Below, piece by piece: positions 23,098 through 35,457 of a stretch of DNA of 64,000 nucleotides. Within the stretch, counting starts at the first letter, position 1, and the number at the start of each line of letters is the position of its first letter. This stretch comes from Lichina pygmaea (lineage: Eukaryota > Ascomycota > Lichinomycetes > Lichinales > Lichinaceae). The position numbers were made by a program, and so were the translations under genes. The DNA lies in NCBI GenBank assembly GCA_963422465.1, contig OY730169.1, positions 1,054,001-1,118,000 on the forward strand, given 5' to 3'. The notes beneath the pieces are model-generated. The model ran no database searches. It had not been told where the DNA came from and was given only the letters and a program-made list of their open reading frames with translations.

Positions 23098-23991
23098 TGT
23101 TTCGACCGATGGATGCGGAGAGGGAGCTGATGGTCCGAATTCGCCGAACAGGAGTCTACTCTGTAACAACGATGCTGTGTAAAGGTTAGTTTGAAAGTCG
23201 ATTAACCGACGGTGCTTGTCGCGTTCGTGGTCTTCGTGGTGCTCCCGGAGTCGAAATGAGGTCTCAAGAGTCTCAACCTAATGGATCCTGAGGTGTCTGG
23301 TTAGTAGATTTCGCTTTCGCTGTCTGATTTCGTTCTCGGAGACCGTCGATTGACCGCAACCCAGTCGCAGAGGATAGCAATGTCGCAATCGGTGGGTCGA
23401 TCAGCGTGATGTACTCGATGAGATCAAGCAATGACGAGATCTAATGGATTGGAATAGCTATCTTGCAAGCGGATTGAAGAAGTGAAGATGGGAGTCGAGC
23501 TGTGGGAGAAGAGGATTGTGGGAGATGCGCAGGAAAGGTGAGGAGGGAAGAGGAGGAAGAGGAAGAGGAGAGCAGTCGAGGACGCTTTTATGGGCGGGCG
23601 TAAATAGAGCTGCATCAACAACGACGAGCGTTGTCGAGGCAACGACGCGGGCCGGCGTATGCCAGATTTGGTAATCACGCTCTAGCCGAATCGGGATAGA
23701 GCCCCCCTAATGTACCCGCGTACATACGTACCCTCGTACCTCGTACCCTCGTACCTTTTGCCAGAGCTTGGTAGTCGCAGTACATACGTACTGTACAGTA
23801 CGTTCGGAATGTTTAGGAATCGTTCCTTCGATACGGCATCTACGAGTACTTCACCGGCCCGTGCCTGAGTGGAGAGCCACGATGATCCCGACAGCGGCGA
23901 GAACTGCCTGTCAGTAGGCAGGTACAGTACAGTCCAGTTCATCACTATTGACAGGCCGGCGGCACGGCTTGAGCCGTCATTATCCGCCGCC
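23098..23991. promoter_or_regulatory. Divergent intergenic region CDC20 / kelch-BTB gene
   Basis: Contains the promoters of two divergent genes. It includes a purine-rich tract near 23,520-23,580 and a cluster of GTAC words at about 23,711-23,800 (GTACATACGTACC and TACGTACTGTACAGTACG), forming short palindromes. No gene seen. Confidence 0.5.
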
Positions 23992-26407
23992 ATGCAAGGA
24001 TCCGTTGCCGTGGGCGGAATGGGCATCGTCGGCGCCCACGTCTCCGCCGCCAATCCACACGGACTCGTCGAGCACTTCCTGACTTCGGCCGCTCTCGGTG
24101 CTGCGTCAACCACGACGACGGCTCCGATGACAGTCACTCCGTCCCGACGCCGCGCCATCAGCGGCGATGGCACCAGTCCGAAGGTGTCGCGGACGACGGG
24201 ACAACGGCCGTCGTGTCTGGTCAACGCCTCGGTCACGTACTGCGGCGACAATCAGATCTACGCGTTTGGCGGCTTCGACAGCTACACCGACGAAGGTGAG
24301 CATCACCTTTTGCGCGATGGAGGCTCGACGAACCGTCTGTCGCATGAGGCTAATGCTGGCTCAGTCTACAACCACGTCCTGAAGCTGGATCTGACGACCT
24401 TGCGTTGGACCCTGGTCGACAACTATGGCGACATTCCAGGTGTTCGGATGGGTATGTGGTTCAATGGCTTCTGAGTGACGTTGGACTGGCTGGCTGATGC
24501 TCGTCACGCTCCAAGGCCATACTGCCACTCTCTATCAAGGTGAAAAGCTGATCATCTTTGGCGGCGAGAATGAGCATCGGACGTATCTGTCCGACATCGT
24601 CATCTTCGATCTCAAGACCGCCTACTGGACCCAGCCTGCCGTGAGCGGCCCGATCCCCCGAGGGCGTGCTCGTCATGCGGCGGCGCTGTACAAGGACAAG
24701 CTCTTCATCGTCGGCGGCATGACGGGCGCCGATTCGGTGGCGGACGACATCTGCTACCTTGACCTGACGACGCTGACCTGGTCGCGTGCTTGGACCTTTG
24801 TGAGGCGATTCGACCAGGCCGCGTGGGTCTGGGGCGACAAGCTGTGGGTCTTTGGCGGGCTGGGCCAAGACATGAGCCGCGACGGCGAGGTCTGGTGGCT
24901 GGACCTCAAGGCCGACCCTGCCTTCGGCGTCGACACCGCACCGGCCAGACCCGTGGCTCGGGTCGACGCCGGCCGCATCTTCAGCCCTCGATCGGCTGCG
25001 CCGGTTCATCCGAGCTACGGCGCAGGCGGAGGTCTTGGGATGGCGGGGCTGGGTTACGGTGTCAACCAGGGCGCCGGAGTGCACGCGAACGCCTCTCTGG
25101 CGATGCGACCGTCCCAGACGCCGATCGCGCCGGGCATCTCGTCCCTGAACTTCCTCTCGAGTCCCGAGTATCCGCCGCAGGCGTCGGGTACGCACTTCTA
25201 CGTCTACTCGTCCAACGCGCTGCTGGACTTTGTGACGCCGGCCAACACCATCCGGCCGACCGACTGCGGCCTGGCCGCCCTGGATCTGCCTTCGCTCCGC
25301 TGGCAGAGGCTGGCCGAAGGTGCCGAGGTCTTCAACCCCGGCTATCGCTGGCACTACTGTGCCTCCAACGCCGAAGGCACCAAGGCCTGGCTTCTCGGCT
25401 GCGCCACCGACCGGCAGAGCGGGCACGACGGCGGCTTCGAGGAGTACCTGTGCGACGTCTTGGCCATCGACCTCCGGCGCTTCGGCCTCCTCGGCAACTC
25501 GACCGTGTCCGAGCTGGGCGTCCGGTCTAGCGGATCGACGACGATGCGCAGCCACGTGGATTCGTCCCTGTGCGGGCTCGGCGTGGATATGGCCCGCATG
25601 TTCGACCGCAGCCCGGACCTCGGAAGCGGGGCCGATTTCGTAGTCACGGCCGACCCGGACGAGGACCGCCGTTCCTCCGACGACGTCGACACGCCATCGT
25701 CCCCGTCTCCCGTGCCAGGTACGTCGGTGCCGGCGGCCCAGCCGCCACGGCCGGCATCGCCCCCGATCCACGTCCACCTGTTGATCCTGAAGGCTCGGTG
25801 GGAGCACTTCCGGCGTCTCTACGCGTCCGGCATGATCGAATCGCGCACCAATAGCATGCACATCCCGGAGCCGTACTCGGTCGTGCGGGCCTTTCTCTTC
25901 TACCTCTACACCGACAGCATCGGGCGACATCCGAGCTACGGCAACGAGCTCGACTCGAGCGAGGTGGCCGGCCTGCTCGTGATGGCCAACATGTACGACC
26001 TGCCGGGCCTTCGACTGCTCTGCGTGCACCGGCTCGGGCGCGAGCTTGAGGTCGAGCACGCCGCCGTCGTGTGGGAGCGGGCCGGCATGGCCAACGAGGA
26101 ATGGCTGCGACGGCGGGCGGCCAGCTTCTGTCTCAAGCACTGGGGCCGCGTCGTGCGGACCGACGCGTTCCGGAAGCTGAGCCGCGAATCGCTGGGCGAG
26201 CTCTGCGAGGAGGTCGACACGGAAGGACGCGTCATCAACGGCGGCGAGCTCGAAGCCGTTGGCGGTCTAGGTGGCGGGCGGCTCGGGCTCGGCGCCTGGG
26301 GCCGTGCGAGCCCGAGCGTACGGGCCAGCAGCTCGGGGGCCGGGCGAACCGGCGACAGCCTCGACGAGGTTGACGGCGACGACGACGGCGAGATGGAGAT
26401 GGGCTGA
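23992..26407 (+). CDS. Kelch-repeat protein with C-terminal BTB domain (Ral2/Mds3-like)
   Basis: A 760-residue protein from three exons: 23,992-24,295, 24,365-24,451 and 24,516-26,407 (introns of 69 and 64 bp). Kelch motifs fill about residues 75-330 (IYAFGGFDSYTDEVYNHVL, LIIFGGENEHRTYLSDIVIF, LFIVGG, LWVFGGLGQD). A BTB/POZ-like segment near residues 555-620 shows HVHLLILKARWEHFRRLY and PEPYSVVRAFLFYLYTDSI. This kelch-then-BTB design is known from S. pombe Ral2 (Ras1 signalling) and yeast Mds3/Pmd1 (pH and sporulation control). I cannot tell which is the closer relative, so no symbol is given. The start is the ATG with the better context (CCGCCATGC); an upstream in-frame ATG at 23,869 would add 41 residues. 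The C-terminus is Gly- and Asp-rich. Confidence 0.85.
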
Positions 26408-27694
26408 GCAAGGCTGATTCCGTGAGGGGAGACGTATCCTGTCCCTCCACGAGATGAGAATGGCCTGTCTCTGCCAAAGTCTGCCTCCGGTCCTATCCTC
26501 GTCCTGGCCGATCCGCCAATCCATCGAGGAGGACAGAGAATAGGGGGATGGGAGCCTACAACACACAGCATCGACCGTCTCTGAAACGAGAGAGGTAGAG
26601 AGAGGCGGAAGGCGAAGGGGCAGGTGCATCCAACGAACAAACCATACCAAGTGAGCCGACTACCGTACGAGCGACTGACGTACCTTTCCATTGGTGTGGG
26701 TAGACGACGAACTGGCGAACCGGTGAGGCCCGGCGTGAAATGACTCGGGCAAAGATGGTATATTATTGCATGGCATGGCAATGGTGTTTTTCTTTCATTG
26801 TTATACCTCTTGATTACGCTGTACTCACACTGTAAGTGGCATCATACCTCGTTACTTGCTTGTTTTTACCACGTCTATTCTCCATTATAATTTCTCGCAC
26901 TGTAAGAACTTGCAACACTGCAACCCTGTTAGCCCTGATACCACAGGGTATATAGTGAGTGTGTCTCCTCAATGACCAAGCATACTGCAGCAGACTAAAG
27001 TGATCAAGGAACGGGGTAGGAGGGATGTATCCACCGAAGAGCATTCATCTCGTTGAATCTGGCGTTTCCTCTCGCTATCTGTTCGCCGAAAGAGCAGGAA
27101 GAGCGGGATCAACCGTCCGCATTGATGATTGCTTTCGACCTACCAAAAAAAGCGCGACAATAGAGACAGTTGCTCTACTCAGGCGTAGCCCAGATCTATC
27201 GAATAATCGACAGATCTAGAACCCTTCATCAGTCGGACCGAACAAACAAAGTGCCTTCCCGGAACTCCCGGGCTGCCCGGTCCCTGGGCTCCAGGTCTCT
27301 CCTGTCCGGATTGCTGTATCTAGAGTCTGGATCGGTCGACACCAACGTACGAGGAAAAGACTACTGCCACTGCTTCGACTTTTAACTCTCGGCTTTTGGG
27401 CATACCGGAGAAGAACTCGGTGTGTTGAAAAGGTTGACAGGTTGACCTCATCGATACCTTCTCAGGTGGTCTGTCACCGTTGGAGCTATCTGCAGCACTA
27501 TCGATTGCCTCGCTGGTAAGGTGAACTAGCTCCCTGCTTGGGTGACATGAATCCCAAAACAAATATCGTCTGCTTGTTCTCTGTCAATCGACTGTCTTGT
27601 TGGGTATCTTTTAGGGTTGTAGCACGGTTTGATAATCTGACTGTTTCCATCAGACCGGTTCTATCTTCATCGTGATAAAGACGCTACCGGTAAG
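26408..27694. other. Intergenic region after the kelch/BTB gene
   Basis: Probably begins with the 3' UTR. The rest is lower in GC and holds no gene I can support; open frames are short and show no domain. Confidence 0.5.
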
Positions 27695-28216
27695 TTGATC
27701 TGTTCAGATCGTACGCTCTTGGGCCTTCGGCCTCGCACTATATATCGAATCCTGGGCGTTGTTATTCGTCGTATCCTTCGAGTCACCGGCCTGCCCCTGT
27801 GGCTGGCAGTGGGAGACTGCCAAGCACGTACTGTAATCCTAGACTGCCCACGCTTCTCTCAGGAGCGCCGGCAACTACGGCAGACAATCCCTTCTACTGA
27901 CTTCCAGCGACTGACCTTGGACCCTCGGGTGGCCGCCGCCCTCACGACGTGCTTCCTCCGCCTTGACCTCCTTCCCCAATTCTTCTGGGCTAGGGAGCAA
28001 TTCCCTCCTGCTTGACTACTCCCCAGTCACCTACCAAGTTTGTACTCTCGACCGGATGGCACCCGCCTAGTGGCCGCAGGGGAGGGTTTTCATCCTAGGG
28101 TCATGTGACCATCACATGACCTTGAGGTTTTCCTTACCACCTCTCTACAGACCTCCCAGCATAATCTAGCTTAGCTGGCTTTAGAATGGTGTAGGAATTC
28201 ACACATACATACATAT
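27695..28216 (+). pseudogene. 5'-truncated LINE relic (C-terminus of the RT protein)
   Basis: A 106-codon open frame (27,695-28,015) contains ARTVILDCPRFSQERRQLR, then LDPRVAAALTTCFLRLDLLP. This is the pattern at the C-terminal end of fungal LINE ORF2 proteins, just after the reverse transcriptase region. About 200 bp of 3' UTR-like sequence follows and ends in CACACATACATACATA, a possible simple tail. The upstream part of the element is missing. It is GC-richer than, and distinct from, LINEs 1-4, so it is a separate family that reached the host island. The left edge is uncertain. Confidence 0.55.
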
Positions 28217-31200
28217 CGGTCATATCTTATGCCGTCGAGGCTCAATGGCGAAGCTATCACGATTCAAAGAGGATAAGTTCTCCTATGCGAGGCCAATTTA
28301 CTTGTAGACATGACCCATCCGGTCGTCCCGTTCGACGGGTTTCTTTCTCAACTCGGGACAGGCTGCATATCCTGTGAATGACTGGAGATGGTTGTGACAG
28401 ATTGCAGATTGGACGGGCGATGTTGATGAATCGAAGAGGTCCTTGAGAGCTGTATTGTGTCCAGCTTCAGCCCTCGACCGTGAGGAAACAACTTCGAATC
28501 TGGGGTACTCTGTCAACGTCGAGCATTGGTTCTTACTTCATTAGGTGAACGATCAACTCCAGGTAGTATCATCCGATGCCTTCCCCCATCTGGCACGACT
28601 CAACATTCCATGGGTACGTATCGTACCCATCTTTCCTCCCCAGGGTAAAGTGCTACCGTACGTGCTGGCAGCATGCACCTGGCCCCGCACATCAGGCATC
28701 AAGAAGGACCTCGCCGCCGGAAGGAAGATAGACGAGCCGGAAAAAACGAAATAAAGATTGCTTTTGCGGTATCGCACCGGAGACAGAATCTCCGTCCCGA
28801 ATACGACAAAGCAACAAAGGAACAAGCGAGCCCTGGGGTGGATAACTACGTTTGACGGTAAGCTCCTGAGTACGTACGCACAATCCCAGGCCCTACCTCA
28901 TCTGTTCTGTCCAAGATAGCCTCTCGTTGCAGAGAGAGAATGGTGTTTTCAGCGATGGTACAGCGTTCTGCACGTCATGTCTTGGACTCGGATGAGGATG
29001 AGGAGCCCTGACCGGAGCTCCCTCGCTCACCTTCTGTCCCAGCATGGTACGCACGTACAGTACAACTAATGTACAGCGAGAATGGAGATGATTCAACCGT
29101 CAGCTGGGTGTCGCCCGTGCCTTGTTTTCCTCCAAAGGGCGCAGCAGCACGATAACATTGTGGCTGTGGAGGGAAGGGGGGAAAGGGAGGGGGGGGGCGT
29201 ACACCCTGGCGTGCCGCAAACAAGACTCCTTGTCCTTGTACGTACAACGCAGGGCTGCTTGTACGGGGTTGTCGACATAAGTCACGTAACTGGAACAATC
29301 CGTACTTTTCAGTAGTTCAAATCACAGATCACATTGGACTGGCGACGTTGTGAAATCTTCGTTGAAATCGTGACGGTCAAGAGGGGCTGTCTGCAGACGG
29401 TCTAGTATTGTAGGCTAGCTTTGAGGTGCCTGTAGACCTTATAATTCAATAGCTTGGTGTTGAGATATATTGTACTCTTGAACATGACATTGAAAGTAAG
29501 TAGCTAACGCTAAGTACTACTTCTGTCGAGAACCTCATTCATCATGCAGTGCAGCTGCGGTGCCCCGTATTGTACGGAAGACTTCAGTGCCCTGACCGTG
29601 GAGACGTCAAGAGCCGACTGGGACTTCCTTCCAAGGCATGTTTCAGCTTCAGCACCTCGTACTCTTGCCTGTGCTACCCTCGTACGTTACGTACCGACGA
29701 ACATACAATCTGATATCTGCACCATGCCTGCAGTTTCTGGTGGGCTCCATTGGCTTGTCACGTTCGGTGGCGGAAACGCCACTTCCAAGTGCATAGACAA
29801 AGGCTTAGCCTTCCTTCCTTCGTCCTACTCGTATGTCAATCCCTTCTCTCCTTCCCCCCACTCTCTGTCATGATTCTGGCCTCCGCCGAAAGCGGAGCTT
29901 CACGTTGGGTCGAAGTCAAGGCTCGTCGGCAGAAGCAAAGAAGATCGACAGTATCGATTACGAGAGTCCAAGCTAAGGAGACTTGGCTTTAACTCAGGTA
30001 GACGTGATCATGTGGGACGCGGGGCCATGGACGACCAGGCCCCGGACTGGCAACACCAGTTCTTCGTTCCGCTTCACCAGCCCAGAAAAAGCAACGGGCC
30101 GCTACCCAGCTCGTCGGGTTTGCAGCGAGCCGCCTGGCGCCTCAGGCATCCTAGGCTTCTTGCTGGGTTCGAACCTTCTTACTTCGACCGGCCAGCCTGC
30201 ATGCTTGCTTCTGCAGCCGGATGATGCGGAGCTGAGCAAGCCGAGCAAGAACGGCGCAGACGAGGGCGCAAGCTCCCCCCGGATTCATGAACCAGCAGAA
30301 CACGTTGCACGCCCTTCGGCTTCTTGCATTCGGATGCGCCGGCACCGAAGCAGCAACAGCCCCACCCTTGCAGTCTGACTCTGGGAAGGCTACCGGATCC
30401 CCATGTGGAACATGTCGGTGTCGTCCCACCTCCGACGAAACTGGGCCGACGGACCTGTCTTCCAGCCGCACGGAACCGTGGCCGCGGATTGAGAGGGGTG
30501 GGGACCCGCCCATCGTCCGTCAGGCTGGTCCCAGCATGGCGGGCACATCGCGCCCCACTGGACGACGGCGGCCCGTACGGGGCGAGGGGATACGTGCTCG
30601 GTACCGGTACGAGAACCTTGGAATGCTTACGACGGTCTGGTTCGACTACTTGTACGGCACGGTTCCTGCACGCCCCTCAACGGCACGTGCGCACCTTGTA
30701 CGAGAGCGCGGAATGGTGGGGACCGGGGCCTGGGATCGTTTCCCTGTTCACCGTCACCGCCTCGAGACGGCTTTCGAGGCGTCGGCCCGATTGGGTTTGT
30801 TGGCGAGAGCCAAAATATCTGGAGCCGTTGCGGCGTTACGAGCCATCGACGCCGATTGGGCCCTTGCCACAGGGTCGAGCAGCCAAGGGACCAGGAGGGG
30901 ACCTTTTGGGAACCCAGTGGGTATCGGTGGCGGGCAAGGAGGATCCATAGTCCCGGACCACGAGATGGAGACGTATCGCCGCACGAGAAATCGTGGTCTG
31001 CGAGACGATGGTGGTGGAGATACTACGACAACAACAACAGCAGCAACAACAACAACAACAACAACAAAAGCACTCATTTGGAGAAACGAGGGTCGTTCCT
31101 GCCATGCTTCCGATTGTGACAGCGCTGGGGTGGTCGCAAGCACGCCTGAAAGGCTCTGCTCCGTACGGCTCGATGAGTTGTCCTGCTGCACCTATGCGCA

Positions 31201-34125
31201 CCCCCGTTCAAGGTCGCCGGTGCCCGAGCAGGAGCGTCGTCACCTCACACCGAGTCGGGAGATACGGGACGATACCGACGTACGATGCGGCGTCGTGGAG
31301 CGCGATATCATATACGGTACCGCCGTGGGCGTGAAGCAATAGCTTAGGGACACCCATTTTTAGACCCCTGGCAACCTCGGCAGAGACGGCGGCATGCTGG
31401 AGCCGAAGTTCACGCTCCGACACGACATCCTGCACGGACGACGCAGGTGAGATTTCCATGCGACAGGGCCCATCGGGCAGCGCCACCGCAACTTGGGACG
31501 GACAGTACCTTCGTACGTAGCGTCCTTACGCTCTCGTCTCGCCGGCCACTACGTACAGTACCTACAGGCGCGACGGCGGCGGCATCGGCCTCGAACCGAG
31601 ACGATCACACCGTGGCCTGCAAAGAGGCGACGACAAGGCGAGGGTTCCGCGGCTCGTGCGGCGGTGCTCGATCAACTTCCGCAACGTGCACTCCCTTCCT
31701 AAGTTAGGGGACGGGTCAATGGATGGTGGGCTGCGTCCGAGCAGAGACGACAGCCCCATCAGCCGGCAACACATGGCTTCTCGACGCGGTCCCGCGTCGT
31801 TTCGCTCTCTGGATCATGTTTCCCTCAAACCGCGCTGCTCCTCCCCCTCGGCAGTTCCTGGTCCCCCTCTCCCGTGCTCCCCTCACGAGGGATCTTCGTC
31901 TCAGCGATTCCGACCGACGAAGGGAATCAAGTGTCGCGAAGGCCTCCTCTCCCTTCTCTTTCCTTTCTTGCTTCTGCCAGCCTCCGCGACATGCAAGGCC
32001 GGCTTGCCTTTTCCCACGTGCCGTCGCAACCAAGGCGCCGACAACCATCACGGAACATATTCCTCTCCGCCCTCACTCTCTCGATTGGGGAGGAAAGGGC
32101 AGACGAGTCGGCATGGCATAAGCCCAATGGCGCCTCGTACGCACGTTCCATACGCATAGTACATATGTATGTATTTTTCAGTGATGCGACGGTGGCGACG
32201 AATGGCTATCGTTAGCATCTACGGCGTCCATGTGTCTATGGGCTACCGTACGAGGGCTCACTGCACGTGACGGATCCCAGACCAGCAGCTGTTCCGGGCT
32301 ACAGTACTCCGTACACAAGTACTCGTACGCTGTTCGGGTTCAACCTTGCTACGTCATGTGTCACGGTGGCCCAATAATGATGATTGCATCGAGGGACAGA
32401 TACGCGCGAGGTGGGTCTCATGACTAACGAGCGTTGCTGAAACCAGCCGTGCGAGCCTAGGGGAACCACTGTCCCAGAGATAGGGACTGTCTGTGGCTGT
32501 GGCCACAGATGCGGTAGTTTCCGAACTTCGGCCCCCCCCCCTCACCTCTTGCTTCGACCCCCGTCGATATCGAGCCAACCTACCCGCACACCCCTCCGGG
32601 TATGCCGCTCCATCTCGAGCTTCCTCGCACCTCTGCTGCTTACGTTATCCTCACTCTCTAATCTCTGGGAACAGACAAAGTCTCCAAGAGCGTACTGTAC
32701 GATACCTGGATACGTACCGAGCGTGCGCTGATCGGTACCGGTACAGTACTTCGGACGTATTACTGCTCTAGTGGCCCCAAAGCACGCCTGACACGCTGAC
32801 GTCCGCAACGTCGTACTCGCAGACCGGCCCCGATGCAGCTCGATATAATTCCCTGTCGATACATGAACGTACAGGACGGAAGTACGGATATACGTAACGC
32901 CAACCCTTAAGCCTCTTTGGCTTTTGGCTCTTCCCCAGCGGCCAAGCCAAGGACCAGGGATTCGGGGGTACGTGGACCGGTCCGGGCGCACGCCTCGTCC
33001 ACATCTACAGTCGCTATGCTCGATGCGGATACGGCCCTCCCAGGACATGGGGCTTTCGTGTGTGGTCCGAATCCAACTGGCCGGGTCGGCATCACCACCA
33101 CCGCACCTCAACGCTCTCCCGCGCTCGAAAGGCAGGATGAGATAATCCTTGAGAGAGGGAGAGCCAGGAGGGGCGATCGAAATAAAGAAATAAAAGAACG
33201 AAGGTGCGTACGTACTGGGGGAAGAAGGAAAGAAGCAGGAGATGGACAAGAAAAGAGCATAAGGCGCGCGCGAGAGACCGACAGACAGCCGGACAAGTGG
33301 GTGAAGGAGAAGATACAGGAAGAAGAAGAAGAAGAAGAAGAAGAAGAAGAAGAAGAAGAAGAAGAAGGAGAAGAGCGAGACGAAGAAGACGACGAGCAGA
33401 GTGTGGGCGGGACGAAAAGGGACGAGCCGAAGCGTCTTCGTCATAGGTAGACGGTCGGGCTGGGCCAATCCTCGTTCCTCCTCCGTCTCGCCAATTGTCG
33501 TCACACATCTTCTTCTTCTTCTTCTCGTCCGCCTTTCGCCCTGGCCGGGGCCTCGAGCTCCGTCGCGCTCTGCTCGTCCGGTGAGATCGAGGGGTTGAGA
33601 GATCGAGAGAGAGCAGGCAGAGAGATTGTATTCGTCATCAGGAGTGCCGGAGCCAGCTCAGATCGGCTAAGCCCGCTCGTCGTCGGCGTCTACTGTCGAT
33701 GATTGCGCACCATCCTGACTGGAGCTGCGAAAGAGCTAGCGCCGCCCTTCGCCTACGACTGACCGACATTGGTCTCCGGCCGAGTAACGCTCTTGCGCTC
33801 GTCACAAGCATCTCTGGCCTGGCGCGCGCGCCCTTCGACGAGCTGGCCCCAGCAGGGTCGAGTCCCGCGTTGACGCCGACGGAGAGGGTGGCGGCAGTCG
33901 AAGTCTGAAGCTGGTCGCTCTTCCACCGCCCGCCGGGGACTGCGACAGGGGTTCCGGCCATTCCCCAGCAAGGCGTCCGTGTCCGTGCTCTGGCGCTGTC
34001 TCGTTACGGGTCCCCAGGAGATAGCGCGTCTCGGTTTCTGGCGATCGACTCGTGTGCCTGACGGGGGCTATCGTGAGTGTGACTTTGTGGGAGTGGAAGG
34101 CCAGGGCGCATCGTCTGGCTCAGGA
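28217..34125. other. Long region without a supported gene, upstream of laeA
   Basis: About 5.9 kb, mostly GC-rich. The longest open frame (30,287-31,342, 351 codons) shows no domain, overlaps long frames on the other strand and contains a (CAA)n tract, so I do not call it. Other contents: a G-rich run near 29,188-29,200, a (CAA)n tract near 31,025-31,070, CT-rich stretches near 31,945-31,980, a C-run near 32,531-32,540, (GAA)n at about 33,319-33,366 and TTC repeats at about 33,507-33,526. It probably holds a long laeA promoter and 5' UTR. A non-coding RNA or a poorly conserved gene cannot be excluded. Confidence 0.5.
33319..33366 (+). repeat. (GAA)n microsatellite
   Basis: About fifteen GAA units in a purine-only strand, about 760-800 bp upstream of the laeA start. 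A shorter TTC tract (33,507-33,526) lies downstream, so the two could pair as an inverted repeat. Confidence 0.9.
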
Positions 34126-35457
34126 ATGGTGGTGGTCATGGCGACGAATGGGTAAGTGGCAGGAACGTGGTCCCTGCCCGTCCCACGTCTCACGCGCACA
34201 TGCGCTGGATCCCCAACGATCGAAGACGGAGCCGTTCAAGTACCGCGTCGACTGACGATGCCGACGACGACGACCGCGTCTCAGCTTTCCCGGCCCGTTG
34301 ACGCCGAACATCCCTCCTGTCAGCGAGAACGGGCGGCTCTTCCACGGTTATATGAAGGGCATGTACATGTACCCGTGCGACGAGCAGGAGAAGGATCGTC
34401 TCGACATCTTCCACCACTTCTTCCTGGTCGCTCGCAAGGAGGTCCTGCACCGCGCCTCTATCCTCCCTAACTCCATGCCGACGAGGATCCTCGACCTCGG
34501 CACCGGCACAGGTACGATTCTCACGTGAGAGAGCGAGAGAGAGTTGGGCCGCGGTCCAGGGGTTGCTGCTGGCCGGGGTTCCGGCCGCGGCCGCGAGAGA
34601 GGATCGACGAGGCTGACGGCGCGTGATCTCAGGCATCTGGGCCATCGACATGGCCGACAAGTACCCGGAAGCGTCGGTTTTCGGCATCGACCTCGCCAAC
34701 ATCCAACCCGAACGGATTCCGTCCAACCTACGCTTCCGCATCCCGCAGGACTTTGAGAGCCCCTGGACGCTGGGCGAGGGCAGCTTCGACCTCATCCACC
34801 TGCGGACCGGCTGCGGCAGCGTCTCAAGCTGGCCCGAGATCTACCAGCGCATTCACGACCACCTGAAGCCTGTCTACGGCAGCTTCGAGCAGGTCGAGCT
34901 GGACATGGCGCCGCGCTGCGACGACGGCACCCTGCAGTCCGACTCGATCCTGCTGCGCTGGTGGGGTTACCTCGACGAGGCCACGGCGCGCGTCAACAAA
35001 CCGCTCGCCTACAACCGCTGGACCGGACACATGCTGCAGGGGGCCGGCTTCGTCGACATCCAGGAACACGTCATCAAGATCCCGCTCAGCTCGTGGCCGG
35101 CCGACCCGCACCTCAAGGACGTCGGCCGATGGTACAACCTCGGCATGACCGAGGGGCTCGAGGCCTTTTCGCTGGCACCCTTTACGCGCGTCAACCACTG
35201 GCCCCTCGACGACGTGCGCCGCCTCGTGCGCGATGTCAAGAACGTCATGTGCGACAAGAAGGTGCACACGTACAACAACCTGTCAGTTACTTTCCCCCCA
35301 CCTTAGTCCTAGCACCGAGCCACTCTGAACCTTTTCTTTCTCCTTTCTTTCGCTTCCCTTGTTCCCTCCTCTCCTTCCCTCTCCTGAAATCGCTGTTCCT
35401 TGCGCCGTCCTGACCTCGACCCATAGGCACATATGGACCGCTAGACGCCCCGGGTGA
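34126..35457 (+). CDS. laeA: LaeA-type SAM-dependent methyltransferase
   Basis: A 310-residue protein from four exons: 34,126-34,151, 34,285-34,511, 34,633-35,281 and 35,427-35,457 (introns of 133, 121 and 145 bp). LaeA works with velvet proteins in the nucleus as a global regulator of secondary metabolism and development in filamentous fungi. The conserved region starts at [20 protein letters not shown] and [14 protein letters not shown] motif I is [20 protein letters not shown] (about residues 77-95), followed by [44 protein letters not shown] and [20 protein letters not shown]. The last exon restores the family's ending [10 protein letters not shown]. The first exon is the least certain: it is chosen because its donor (GTAAGT) and phase fit the CTGAC branch site and acceptor at 34,284. 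The stretch [11 protein letters not shown] looks unusual where I expect a Gly-Trp-Ile/Phe-Glu pattern. LaeA-like paralogues exist, so orthology is likely but unproven. Confidence 0.82.

Noticed and set aside
21354-23169. A longer CDC20 start at 23,169
   Set aside because: That frame begins with TTG, not ATG; the first in-frame ATG is at 23,097 and gives a typical N-terminus.
24461-26140. A 559-codon minus-strand frame over the kelch/BTB gene
   Set aside because: An antisense shadow in GC-rich coding DNA; the plus-strand kelch and BTB motifs and splice joins are convincing.
30160-30185. A B-box-like GGGTTCGAACC suggesting a tRNA gene
   Set aside because: No acceptor stem, D-arm or A box at the right distance. 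I found no supported tRNA or rRNA gene in the window.
30287-31342. A 351-codon open frame upstream of laeA
   Set aside because: No recognisable domain, low-complexity content including a CAA tract, competing long frames on the other strand and GC-rich DNA that produces long chance frames. Not called as a gene.
33092-33508. Leucine-rich and glutamate-rich open frames over the GAA tract
   Set aside because: They are translations of the microsatellite in different frames, not proteins.
34298-34528. LaeA start at 34,298
   Set aside because: The codon there is TTG. A first exon at 34,126-34,151 with a good donor, branch site and matching phase gives a better model.
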